Shown here: one piece after another, positions 12,466-18,588 of the stretch
How positions within the stretch are numbered: the first letter of the stretch is position 1
Layout of the letters: every line of letters starts with the position of its first letter
NCBI GenBank assembly: GCA_002317385.1
Contig: DCJH01000002.1
Span: 100,173-118,760 of the forward strand
Length of the DNA: 18,588 nt
Direction: 5' to 3'
Source of the DNA: Prevotella sp. UBA1705
GTDB lineage: Bacteria > Bacteroidota > Bacteroidia > Bacteroidales > Bacteroidaceae
Made by a program: the position numbers and the translations under genes
Notes under the pieces: generated by a model
Seen by the model: the letters and a program-made list of their open reading frames with translations, nothing else
Databases searched by the model: none
What the model was told of the DNA's origin: nothing

Positions 12466-14655
12466 TTACCTGATGAACAGCATTTCCCTATACTTGGGCA
12501 GTGTCCAGAGCTCGTCGGCAACGATGAGTTCCAGCTTATCAATCTGGTAACGTATCTCTTCCATCTTCGGCGCCACGGTGTCGTGGTAGGCAATGGCCTT
12601 CTCGTGCTCGCACTCAATCCTATTGGCAACCTTACGGGCATTGACCAAATCCTCCACACCTGTCTCGATGATCTCGGTGCGCTGGGCTATCTCCCGGATG
12701 AGCTTGATGTTGCGATCGCTCAGTTTCTTAGCCTCCTCGGCCCCAAAGATATCTATCATATTCTGCACATTCTTGGCCAGCTGGCTCTGATAATGGGTAG
12801 CCACGGGGATGATATGGTTCATCGAAAGGTCGCCCATCACGCGTGCTTCAATCTGGATGCGCTTGGTATAGGTCTCCCATTTCACCTCGTTGCGGGCCAC
12901 AAGCTCATTCTCTTTCATCACATTCATGTCGTCGAACATCTTGATGCTCTCCTTGTCGAGGTAGCGCTCGAATACCCTCGGACACGAGGCCTCGGTGTCG
13001 AGACCACGGCGCTGGGCCTCCTCTTTCCACTCATCGCTATAGCCGTTGCCGTCGAAATGTATCGGCGCGCAGGTCTTGATATCCTCGCGCACCACGTCTA
13101 CGATAGCGCTGATCTGGTCTTCGCCACCGGCAATGAGCGCGTCCACACGCTTCTTGAAGTCGGTGAGCGCCTCTGCCACGGCCGTGTTGAGCACGATGAG
13201 CGCACTGGCACAGTTGGCCTCGGAGCCCACTGCGCGCAGTTCGAAGCGGTTTCCGGTAAAGGCAAAGGGTGAGGTTCGGTTGCGGTCGGTGTTGTCGATC
13301 ATAATCTCGGGAATCTCGGGGATATCGAGTTTCACGCCCTTCTTGCCCTCGACGTTGAACAAATCCTTCTTATCCGACTTCTCGATATGCTCCAGAAGGT
13401 CGGACAACTGCTTGCCGAGGAACGACGAGATGATGGCTGGGGGCGCCTCGTTGGCACCAAGTCGGTGGGCGTTGGTGGCGCTCATGATCGATGCTTTGAG
13501 CAATCCGTTGTGACGATACACACCCATCAGCGTCTCGACAATGAAGACTACGAAGCGCAGATTGTCCTGCGGCGTCTTGCCCGGACCATGGAGCAGCACG
13601 CCCGTATCGGTGGAAAGGCTCCAGTTGTTGTGCTTACCCGACCCGTTGATGCCTGCGAAAGGCTTCTCGTGGAGCAGCACACGGAACCCGTGATGGCGCG
13701 CCACCTTCTTCATCAAGCTCATCAACAGCATGTTGTGGTCTACCGCAAGGTTGGTCTCCTCGAAGATGGGGGCCAGCTCAAACTGGTTGGGGGCCACCTC
13801 GTTGTGGCGTGTCTTGCAGGGGATGCCGAGCTCCAGCGCCTGCGTCTCGAGGTCTTTCATGAAGGCCTGCACACGCTCTGGAATGGTGCCGAAGTAGTGG
13901 TCGTCCATCTGCTGGTTCTTGGCCGAGTCGTGACCCATGAGCGTACGGCCCGTGAGCATGAGGTCGGGGCGTGCCGCATAGAGGTCGGCGTCTACGAGAA
14001 AATACTCCTGTTCCCATCCGAGATTGGAGATAACCTTCTTCACTTCGGGGTTGAAGTAGTGGCAAACTTCCGTGGCAGCCACGTTCACCGCACGCAGCGA
14101 GCGCAGCAGCGGGGCCTTATAGTCGAGCGCCTCACCGGTGTAGGAGATAAACACCGTGGGGATACAGAGGGTGTCGTCGATGATAAACACGGGCGAAGTG
14201 GGGTCCCAGGCCGAGTAGCCGCGGGCCTCAAACGTGTTGCGGATGCCACCGGAGGGGAAGCTCGACGCATCGGGTTCCTGCTGCACGAGCAGCTTACCCG
14301 AGAACTCTTCGATCATTCCGCCTTTGCCATCGTGCTCCACAAAGCCGTCGTGCTTCTCGGCAGTGCCCTCCGTCAGAGGCTGGAACCAGTGGGTATAGTG
14401 GGTCACTCCGTTCTCGTCGGCCCACTGCTTCATGCCCCTGGCCACCGCGTCGGCAATGCTTCGATCCAGTCGAGCACCGTTGTCGATGACGTCGACGAGC
14501 TTCTCATAGATGTCGGCGGGAAGATATTTATACATCTTCTGTCGGTTGAAAACCTTCTTGCCGAAATACTCGGAGGGCCTCTCTACGGGAGAAAGGGTCT
14601 CCACAGGCTTCTTCTTGGATGCCGAAACCACGGCGCTAAATCTCAAATTTGCCAT
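12466..14655 (-). CDS. glnN: Glutamine synthetase type III (GlnN)
   Basis: A 729-residue cytoplasmic enzyme making glutamine from glutamate, ammonium and ATP; the type III form is the main ammonium-assimilating enzyme of Bacteroidales. It has the long GSIII N-terminus (NLRFSAVVSAS... Y-F-G-K-K-V-F-N), then THWFQPLTEGTAEKHDGF at about 88-105, LGWEQEYFLVD (212-222), HNEVAPNQFELAPIFEETN (284-302), FAGINGSGKHNNWSLSTDTG (333-352) and NRTSPFAFTGNRFELRAVGS (459-478), the last three being ATP/glutamate/metal-site blocks. The C-terminal helical extension typical of GSIII is complete. It follows dapL by 74 bases without a visible promoter box, so it is probably the last gene of a dapF-dapL-glnN transcript. 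No clear terminator is seen after the stop. Confidence 0.96.
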   Translation of the reverse strand: MANLRFSAVVSASKKKPVETLSPVERPSEYFGKKVFNRQKMYKYLPADIYEKLVDVIDNGARLDRSIADAVARGMKQWADENGVTHYTHWFQPLTEGTAEKHDGFVEHDGKGGMIEEFSGKLLVQQEPDASSFPSGGIRNTFEARGYSAWDPTSPVFIIDDTLCIPTVFISYTGEALDYKAPLLRSLRAVNVAATEVCHYFNPEVKKVISNLGWEQEYFLVDADLYAARPDLMLTGRTLMGHDSAKNQQMDDHYFGTIPERVQAFMKDLETQALELGIPCKTRHNEVAPNQFELAPIFEETNLAVDHNMLLMSLMKKVARHHGFRVLLHEKPFAGINGSGKHNNWSLSTDTGVLLHGPGKTPQDNLRFVVFIVETLMGVYRHNGLLKASIMSATNAHRLGANEAPPAIISSFLGKQLSDLLEHIEKSDKKDLFNVEGKKGVKLDIPEIPEIMIDNTDRNRTSPFAFTGNRFELRAVGSEANCASALIVLNTAVAEALTDFKKRVDALIAGGEDQISAIVDVVREDIKTCAPIHFDGNGYSDEWKEEAQRRGLDTEASCPRVFERYLDKESIKMFDDMNVMKENELVARNEVKWETYTKRIQIEARVMGDLSMNHIIPVATHYQSQLAKNVQNMIDIFGAEEAKKLSDRNIKLIREIAQRTEIIETGVEDLVNARKVANRIECEHEKAIAYHDTVAPKMEEIRYQIDKLELIVADELWTLPKYREMLFIR

Positions 14656-14729
14656 ACTACTCTAACGTTTTATTGAATTGACTGAATTGTTTCCTGAATA
14701 TATTGTGAACGGGGCGGCCTACGCACGGG

Positions 14730-15965
14730 CTATTTTTCGGCCCACCGGCCCATGCGCTCCATGGCCTCCAGCACGTTCTCCCGGTCGCCGAAAGAGGTGA
14801 GTCGGAAGTAGCCTTCGCCGCTCGGGCCGAAGCCCACACCGGGCGTCGACACCACCGCGCAGCCGTAGAGCAGCTCGTCGAACATCTTCCAGCTGTCGGT
14901 TCCGCTCGGTGTCTTCACCCAGAGATAGGGCGCATTCTCGCCGCCATAGACCTTGAAGCCGAGCTTCACGAGCGTCTCGCGCATGATGCGCGCATTCTCC
15001 ATGTAGTAGCCGATGGTCTCGCGCACCTGCTTCTTGCCCTCGGGCGTATAGATGGCCTCGGCCGCACGCTGGCTCACATAGCTCGTTCCGTTGAACTTGG
15101 TGCTCTGCCTTCGGTCCCACAACTGGTTGAGATTCACGCGGCTCTCGTCGTCGAGACGGGCGGCGGTGAGCTCCTTCGGAATGACGGTATAGCCGCAGCG
15201 GATGCCCGTAAAGCCGGCTGTCTTGCTATAGCTGTGGAACTCGATGGCACACTTGCGAGCACCCTTGATCTCGTAGATTGAATGGGGAATGGTGTCGTCG
15301 GTGATGTAGGCCTCATAGGCTGCATCATAGAAGATGATGGCATCGTTGTGCAACGCATAGTTCACCCACTTGCGCAGCTCCTCCTTGGAGAGCACCGTGC
15401 CGGTGGGATTGTTGGGGTAACAGAGATAAATCATGTCCACGCGGCGGTCGGGCAAGGCCGGTATGAAGTCGTTCTCCTCGGTGCAGGGGAAATAGGTCAC
15501 GCTGCTCCAGCGACCCTCGCTGAACAGTCCGGCCCGGCCAATCATGGCGTTGGAGTCGGTGTAGACGGGGTAGATGGGGTCGGTCACACCTATGCTGTTG
15601 TCCCATCGGAGCAACTCCTGGATGTTCGCCGTGTCGCTCTTGGCACCGTCGTTGATAAATATCTCGTTGGGGTCGAGATGGATGCCTCGGGGCAGAAAGT
15701 CGTTTTTCAGGATGGCTTCGCGCAGGAAATCGTAGCCGCGCTCAGGGCCATAGCCGTGAAACGTGGCTTTGGTGGACATCTCGTCTACGGCCTTGTGCAT
15801 GGCCTCGATAACGGCCGGACAGAGCGGCTGGGTCACGTCGCCAATGCCCAGACTGATGACACGCTCCTTGGGATGGGAGAGTTTATAAGCGTTTACCCGC
15901 TTGGCGATGTCGGCAAAAAGGTAGTTGCCGGGAAGCTTCAGGAAATGTTCGTTTACTAATGCCAT
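14730..15965 (-). CDS. dapL: LL-diaminopimelate aminotransferase
   Basis: A 411-residue PLP enzyme converting tetrahydrodipicolinate directly to LL-diaminopimelate with glutamate as amino donor, bypassing the succinylase or acetylase routes. Evidence: N-terminus MALVNEHFLKLPGNYLFADIAKRV, LGIGDVTQPL (39-48), FHGYGPERGYDFLREAI (69-85), FINDGAKSDTANIQ (103-116), LCYPNNPTGTVLSKEEL (181-197), and the PLP-lysine motif SYSKTAGFTGIRCGY with K248. Length is exactly family-typical. It sits between dapF and glnN on one strand, supplying the LL-DAP that DapF epimerises. The 178-base gap to dapF holds a 22-bp repeat array. Confidence 0.96.
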   Translation of the reverse strand: MALVNEHFLKLPGNYLFADIAKRVNAYKLSHPKERVISLGIGDVTQPLCPAVIEAMHKAVDEMSTKATFHGYGPERGYDFLREAILKNDFLPRGIHLDPNEIFINDGAKSDTANIQELLRWDNSIGVTDPIYPVYTDSNAMIGRAGLFSEGRWSSVTYFPCTEENDFIPALPDRRVDMIYLCYPNNPTGTVLSKEELRKWVNYALHNDAIIFYDAAYEAYITDDTIPHSIYEIKGARKCAIEFHSYSKTAGFTGIRCGYTVIPKELTAARLDDESRVNLNQLWDRRQSTKFNGTSYVSQRAAEAIYTPEGKKQVRETIGYYMENARIMRETLVKLGFKVYGGENAPYLWVKTPSGTDSWKMFDELLYGCAVVSTPGVGFGPSGEGYFRLTSFGDRENVLEAMERMGRWAEK

Positions 15966-15990
15966 AATGTTGTGATTCTTTGTTTTATTT

Positions 15991-16122
15991 TATTGGTTGT
16001 GCTATGGATAGCGCCCTTTTCAGGAGGGCTATCCGGGGCATTTGCCTTCAGTACCTAATCGTCGCGCGATTAGTACCTTTTCGCGGCACGATAAGTACCT
16101 TATCTCAAAGCCCCTTGGTGGT
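15991..16122. repeat. Array with an exact 22-bp period between dapF and dapL (copy 2)
   Basis: Read on the minus strand, AGGTACT begins at 16100, 16078 and 16056, spaced exactly 22 bases, and the same phase extends to neighbours ending at 16122, 16034 and 16012. The best units are close to unit 7 of the array at 1270-1445: both read AGGTACT, then an (A/T)ATCG arm, a GC-rich centre and a (G)CGA arm. In 16057-16078 the arms are AATCG and CGATT, while in 16079-16100 they are TATCG and CGAAA, again keeping most pairs. The leftmost units contain GGATAG/CTATCC (16006-16034), a separate hairpin. The array lies inside the presumed dapF-dapL transcript. Confidence 0.75.
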
Positions 16123-16143
16123 TGTTGTCTATATTGTTGATAA

Positions 16144-16992
16144 TCAGGGCAGTGCAATCTCTCCCTCACAGATGAATGCGGCGGGCCCGGTCATGTAGAC
16201 ATGGCGGTCTGTCGCGGCCCAATCGATATGCAATGTGCCCCCGTCCATGATGATATCCGACTCGCGCGGGGCCAGCCCCAGCTCCGATGCGGCCACGGCC
16301 GTGGCGCAGGCACCCGTTCCGCAGGCCATGGTGATGCCGCTGCCGCGCTCCCACACGCGTGTGCGGATGGTGCCGTCCGTCAGGATTTGGGCAAACTCTA
16401 TGTTGCAGCGCTCGGGAAAACTGGCCGAATGTTCCAGTCCCACGCCATGCGAGGCGATATCCAACCCGTCGATGGTGTCGACGAATATCACGTAGTGGGG
16501 ATTGCCCATGCTCACGAACTGGGCGCAGCGGAAGCCCGGCACGCTGTGCTCGGGAGCCTGGCCGGTGAACTGTTCGGGCACCTCAAACCTCGGTTCGAGC
16601 ATGTCTACCGTCACCGAACTCACGGTCTTGCGGCTCTCATCGCCATCGAAATGCAGCCTCAGCACCTTCACACCCGAGAGCGTCTCCAGCCTAATCTCGT
16701 CCTTAGTGCAGATGCCTTTCTCATAGAGATACTTGCCAATGCACCGGCTGGCATTGCCACACATCATCGCCTCCGAGCCGTCGGCATTGAAGATGCGCAT
16801 GCTGTAGTCGGCGGCGCTACGGTCCTTCGCCTCTCCGATGAGCACCAGGCCGTCACTGCCTACTCCCGTGTGTCGTGCGCTCCAAACGATGGAGGCGCGC
16901 TCTGGTTCGGGCACGCTATATAATAAGGTATTAACGTATAGATAATCGTTGCCGGCCCCGTGCATCTTCGTGAACTTAACTACATCTGACAT
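16144..16992 (-). CDS. dapF: Diaminopimelate epimerase
   Basis: A 282-residue PLP-independent racemase converting LL- to meso-diaminopimelate for peptidoglycan and lysine. Both half-site motifs are present: KMHGAGNDYLYV (9-20), FNADGSEAMMCGNASRC (68-84) with catalytic C78, SMGNPHYVIFV (161-171), and ERGSGITMACGTGACAT (215-231) with catalytic C224. The first motif reads CGNASRC rather than the classic CGNGARC, a variant that leaves the catalytic cysteine intact. It is the first gene of the presumed dapF-dapL-glnN operon, with a -7 box 49 bases upstream, and is divergent to asnB. Confidence 0.96.
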   Translation of the reverse strand: MSDVVKFTKMHGAGNDYLYVNTLLYSVPEPERASIVWSARHTGVGSDGLVLIGEAKDRSAADYSMRIFNADGSEAMMCGNASRCIGKYLYEKGICTKDEIRLETLSGVKVLRLHFDGDESRKTVSSVTVDMLEPRFEVPEQFTGQAPEHSVPGFRCAQFVSMGNPHYVIFVDTIDGLDIASHGVGLEHSASFPERCNIEFAQILTDGTIRTRVWERGSGITMACGTGACATAVAASELGLAPRESDIIMDGGTLHIDWAATDRHVYMTGPAAFICEGEIALP

Positions 16993-17040
16993 ATTGCCGC
17001 TATTTCTTCAAATAATTAACCATTTGTTCTGTTATCGCTG

Positions 17041-17048
17041 CAAAGATA
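17041..17048 (-). promoter_or_regulatory. -7 box TATCTTTG of dapF
   Basis: Minus-strand TATCTTTG followed by GCA, giving a dapF leader of about 42 bases. A TTTG (17075-17072) lies 23 bases upstream, a little further than the usual 19-21. Confidence 0.6.
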
Positions 17049-17110
17049 CGACAAAAGGATAGGATATGATTCAAATCGCCTAAAAAAAACAATCTTGTTT
17101 AGGAAAAATA

Positions 17111-17151
17111 ACAATCTGTAATCATTCAAGCTCAATTTCATTTCAGATTGT
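17111..17151. promoter_or_regulatory. Inverted repeats in the divergent dapF/asnB control region
   Basis: ACAATCTG (17111-17118) and CAGATTGT (17144-17151) are perfect inverted repeats 25 bases apart. Just beside them CCTAAA...ACAA and TTGT-TTAGG (about 17079-17103) form a second dyad. The region 17050-17260 is very AT-rich. These may be operators controlling the divergent nitrogen/DAP genes; the binding protein is unknown. Confidence 0.4.
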
Positions 17152-17247
17152 AACTAAATCGCATGATTATGATGTAACATTGGAGGTAAGATTAAATATT
17201 AGAAATCATATTGATTAATATTTACCATATTTACTATCTATATGTAT

Positions 17248-17255
17248 TAATTTTG
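17248..17255 (+). promoter_or_regulatory. -7 box TAATTTTG of asnB
   Basis: TAATTTTG followed by GCCAC predicts a start near 17262 and a long leader of about 190 bases. The -33 element is not clear (TTTA words at 17221 and 17230 have poor spacing). Confidence 0.5.
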
Positions 17256-17261
17256 CCACAG

Positions 17262-17452
17262 ATACTTATCAAAAAGATAAGCAATGGGGAATTATACGAG
17301 CAAAAGATGAAAACCAGAGTTTCGTTCCATCCTTGGGAGACTCTCGTCCATAGCCCGTCATCCTCCCGCCCCTGCCTTGAGGCCCATGAAAGTGGGCCAC
17401 TGGGGCACGGCAAGAGACTGTAAACATCGTTCAATCATAACAAGAAACAAGC
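17262..17452 (+). promoter_or_regulatory. Long structured 5' leader of asnB
   Basis: Right at the predicted RNA start, CTTATC (17265-17270) and GATAAG (17276-17281) pair around five A. Nearer the gene GGCCCA (17381-17386) and TGGGCC (17393-17398) form a second, GC-rich hairpin. Between them a 38-codon open frame runs from ATG 17307 to TAA 17423 (MKTRVSFHPWETLVHS at its start). It resembles nothing I recognise and is not rich in Asn or Gln codons, so it is not a classical attenuation peptide. The leader is much more GC-rich after about 17310 than before. Confidence 0.4.
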
Positions 17453-18588
17453 ATGTGTGGTATTGTAGGAATATTCAATCTTCAGGCGCAGACGCCTGAA
17501 TGGAGACAGAAAGCACTGGCCATGAGTCGCAGAATCCGTCATCGCGGACCCGACTGGAGTGGCATATATTGTGGTGGGCGCACTATCCTGGCCCACGAAC
17601 GCCTGAGCATTGTCGACCCGGAGTCGGGACGACAGCCGCTCTTCGCGCCCGACAAGAAGCAGGTGCTGGCCGTGAATGGAGAGATTTACAACCACCGGAA
17701 CCTGCGCCGTGAGGTTGCCGGCAGCTATGAGTTTCAGACCGGCAGCGACTGCGAGGTGATCCTCGCCCTATGGCGACAGCTCACCCTCTCGGCCCACACT
17801 CCCACCCACGAGGCCATCACCGCCATGCTCGAACGGCTCTCGGGCATCTTCGCCTTTGCCCTCTACGATGCCGAGCGCGACGAGTTTCTCATTGCCCGCG
17901 ACCCCATCGGCGTCATCCCCCTGTATATTGGCCACGACGCCGACGGCACCGTCTATGTGGCGAGCGAGCTCAAAGCCCTCGAAGGCTATTGCGAAACCTA
18001 TGAGCCTTTCCTGCCGGGGCACTATTATTGGAGCCGCACGCCGGGCATGAGGCGATACTACACTCGGCCTTGGATGGCCGAGGTGCCAGAGTCTTCAACC
18101 CTGCCCGGCAATTCGGGCAGGGCTGAAGACTCCGACCAGTCCGACCAGTCTGACCAGTCAGAGAACTCTAAACACCGCGCCGCGGTGCAGACCATCCACG
18201 ATGGTCTCACCGAGTCGGTGCGCCGGCAGCTCATGAGCGACGTGCCCTATGGCGTGCTACTCTCGGGCGGTCTCGACTCGTCGGTCATCTCGGCCATAGC
18301 CAATCAGTTTGCCGAACGGCGCATTGAGGCCGACGGCGAGACCCCGGCCTACTGGCCCCGACTGCACAGTTTTGCCGTGGGATTGAAGGGAGCGCCCGAC
18401 CTGGCCAAGGCAAAGCTTGTGGCCGACCATATCGGTACGGTGCACCACGAGATTCATTACACCATCCAGGAGGGCCTCGACGCCATCCGCGACGTGATCT
18501 ATTTCATCGAGACCTACGACGTAACGACCGTCCGCGCCTCCACGCCGATGTATCTGTTGGCCCGTGTCATCAAGTCGATGGGCATCAA
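17453..18588 (+). CDS. asnB: Asparagine synthase B, glutamine-hydrolysing (3'-truncated by the window)
   Basis: The first 378 codons of AsnB, which makes asparagine from aspartate, ATP and glutamine. Met removal exposes the nucleophile Cys2 of the class II amidotransferase domain (MCGIVGIFNL). The domain continues with MSRRIRHRGPDWSG, AHERLSIVDPESGRQPL, AVNGEIYNHRNLR, SDCEVILALW, LSGIFAFALYD and IARDPIGVIPLY. The synthetase domain starts with the PP-loop LLSGGLDSSVIS at about 267-278, followed by LHSFAVGLKGAPDLAKAKLVADHIGTVHHE. Between the two, residues about 214-239 (SSTLPGNSGRAEDSDQSDQS...) are not part of the normal linker and coincide with a DNA hairpin plus 9-bp repeat. The frame stays open to the window edge and the stop lies outside. 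It is divergent from dapF-dapL-glnN. Confidence 0.95.
   Translation, partial: MCGIVGIFNLQAQTPEWRQKALAMSRRIRHRGPDWSGIYCGGRTILAHERLSIVDPESGRQPLFAPDKKQVLAVNGEIYNHRNLRREVAGSYEFQTGSDCEVILALWRQLTLSAHTPTHEAITAMLERLSGIFAFALYDAERDEFLIARDPIGVIPLYIGHDADGTVYVASELKALEGYCETYEPFLPGHYYWSRTPGMRRYYTRPWMAEVPESSTLPGNSGRAEDSDQSDQSDQSENSKHRAAVQTIHDGLTESVRRQLMSDVPYGVLLSGGLDSSVISAIANQFAERRIEADGETPAYWPRLHSFAVGLKGAPDLAKAKLVADHIGTVHHEIHYTIQEGLDAIRDVIYFIETYDVTTVRASTPMYLLARVIKSMGI
18089..18160 (+). repeat. In-frame hairpin and 9-bp tandem repeat inside asnB
   Basis: Positions 18089-18107 and 18114-18132 pair at 18 of 19 positions around the loop GCAATT (core CCCTGCCCG/CGGGCAGGG). Three tandem units of TCCGACCAG, TCCGACCAG and TCTGACCAG follow (18131-18157), encoding Ser-Asp-Gln repeats. 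The block falls in the linker between the glutaminase and synthetase domains. Confidence 0.85.

Noticed and set aside
13387..14676. Plus-strand open frame of 429 codons opposite glnN.
   Set aside because: It is the antisense shadow of a strongly conserved gene in GC-rich DNA and shows no recognisable domain.
17307..17423. Classical attenuation leader peptide for asnB.
   Set aside because: The 38 codons contain no run of Asn, Asp or Gln codons, and no terminator with a T-run follows.
18131..18160. Phase-variation tract in asnB.
   Set aside because: A 9-bp unit cannot shift the frame, so change in copy number would alter linker length but not switch the gene off.

Overview
This window looks like chromosomal DNA from a member of the Bacteroidales, most likely a moderately GC-rich Prevotella relative. 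The genus is an inference. The evidence is the recurring Bacteroidetes -7 promoter box TAnnTTTG (TATCTTTG, TAACTTTG, TAATTTTG) upstream of many genes, the weak Shine-Dalgarno sequences, and a gene set typical of that order: type III glutamine synthetase, LL-diaminopimelate aminotransferase, an AspT/YidE-type transporter with two RCK_C domains, and an RluA-family enzyme with a long N-terminal extension. I see no tRNA, rRNA, CRISPR array, transposase or phage gene.

Layout. The window opens with the C-terminal end of a P1B-type metal ATPase, then a DUF554 membrane protein that may be translated from a nearly leaderless mRNA (1-1126). A repeat-rich gap follows (1127-1718), then the minus-strand operon greA-HIT (1719-2592) with a good promoter and a terminator. 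A short intergenic transcript candidate lies at about 2860-2923. On the plus strand come a secreted double carboxymuconolactone-decarboxylase/cupin protein (3201-4325), an RluA-family pseudouridine synthase (4424-6130), and an adenine deaminase that carries a lipoprotein signal peptide (6331-8118). The minus strand then holds the AspT-like transporter (8247-9908) and a pyridoxamine/pyridoxal kinase (10065-10883). Mannose-1-phosphate guanylyltransferase runs divergently on the plus strand (11052-12140). The right third is a nitrogen and diaminopimelate block: dapF-dapL-glnN on the minus strand (16992 down to 12466) and, divergent to it, asnB, which is cut by the window end (17453-18588).

How the genes fit together. 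GlnN fixes ammonium into glutamine and AsnB spends glutamine to make asparagine. DapL and DapF make LL- and then meso-diaminopimelate for lysine and peptidoglycan. The rest are housekeeping genes: transcript-cleavage factor, rRNA/tRNA modification, vitamin B6 salvage, GDP-mannose supply and metal efflux.

The striking part is the non-coding and in-coding repeat content. (i) Two loci (1270-1445 and about 15991-16122) carry an array with an exact 22-bp period. The core units begin AGGTACT and end in a small dyad whose arms change in a compensatory way. (ii) A GC-rich palindromic element occurs in inverted orientation at 4331-4384 (intergenic) and at 4741-4801, where it lies in frame inside the pseudouridine synthase gene. 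(iii) asnB carries an in-frame insert made of a 19-position hairpin followed by a 9-bp repeat encoding Asp-Gln-Ser, and a related 9-bp TCCGAC repeat lies at 1587-1620. Two conserved enzymes thus appear to have absorbed palindromic repeat elements as extra peptide, which recalls the Rickettsia palindromic elements.
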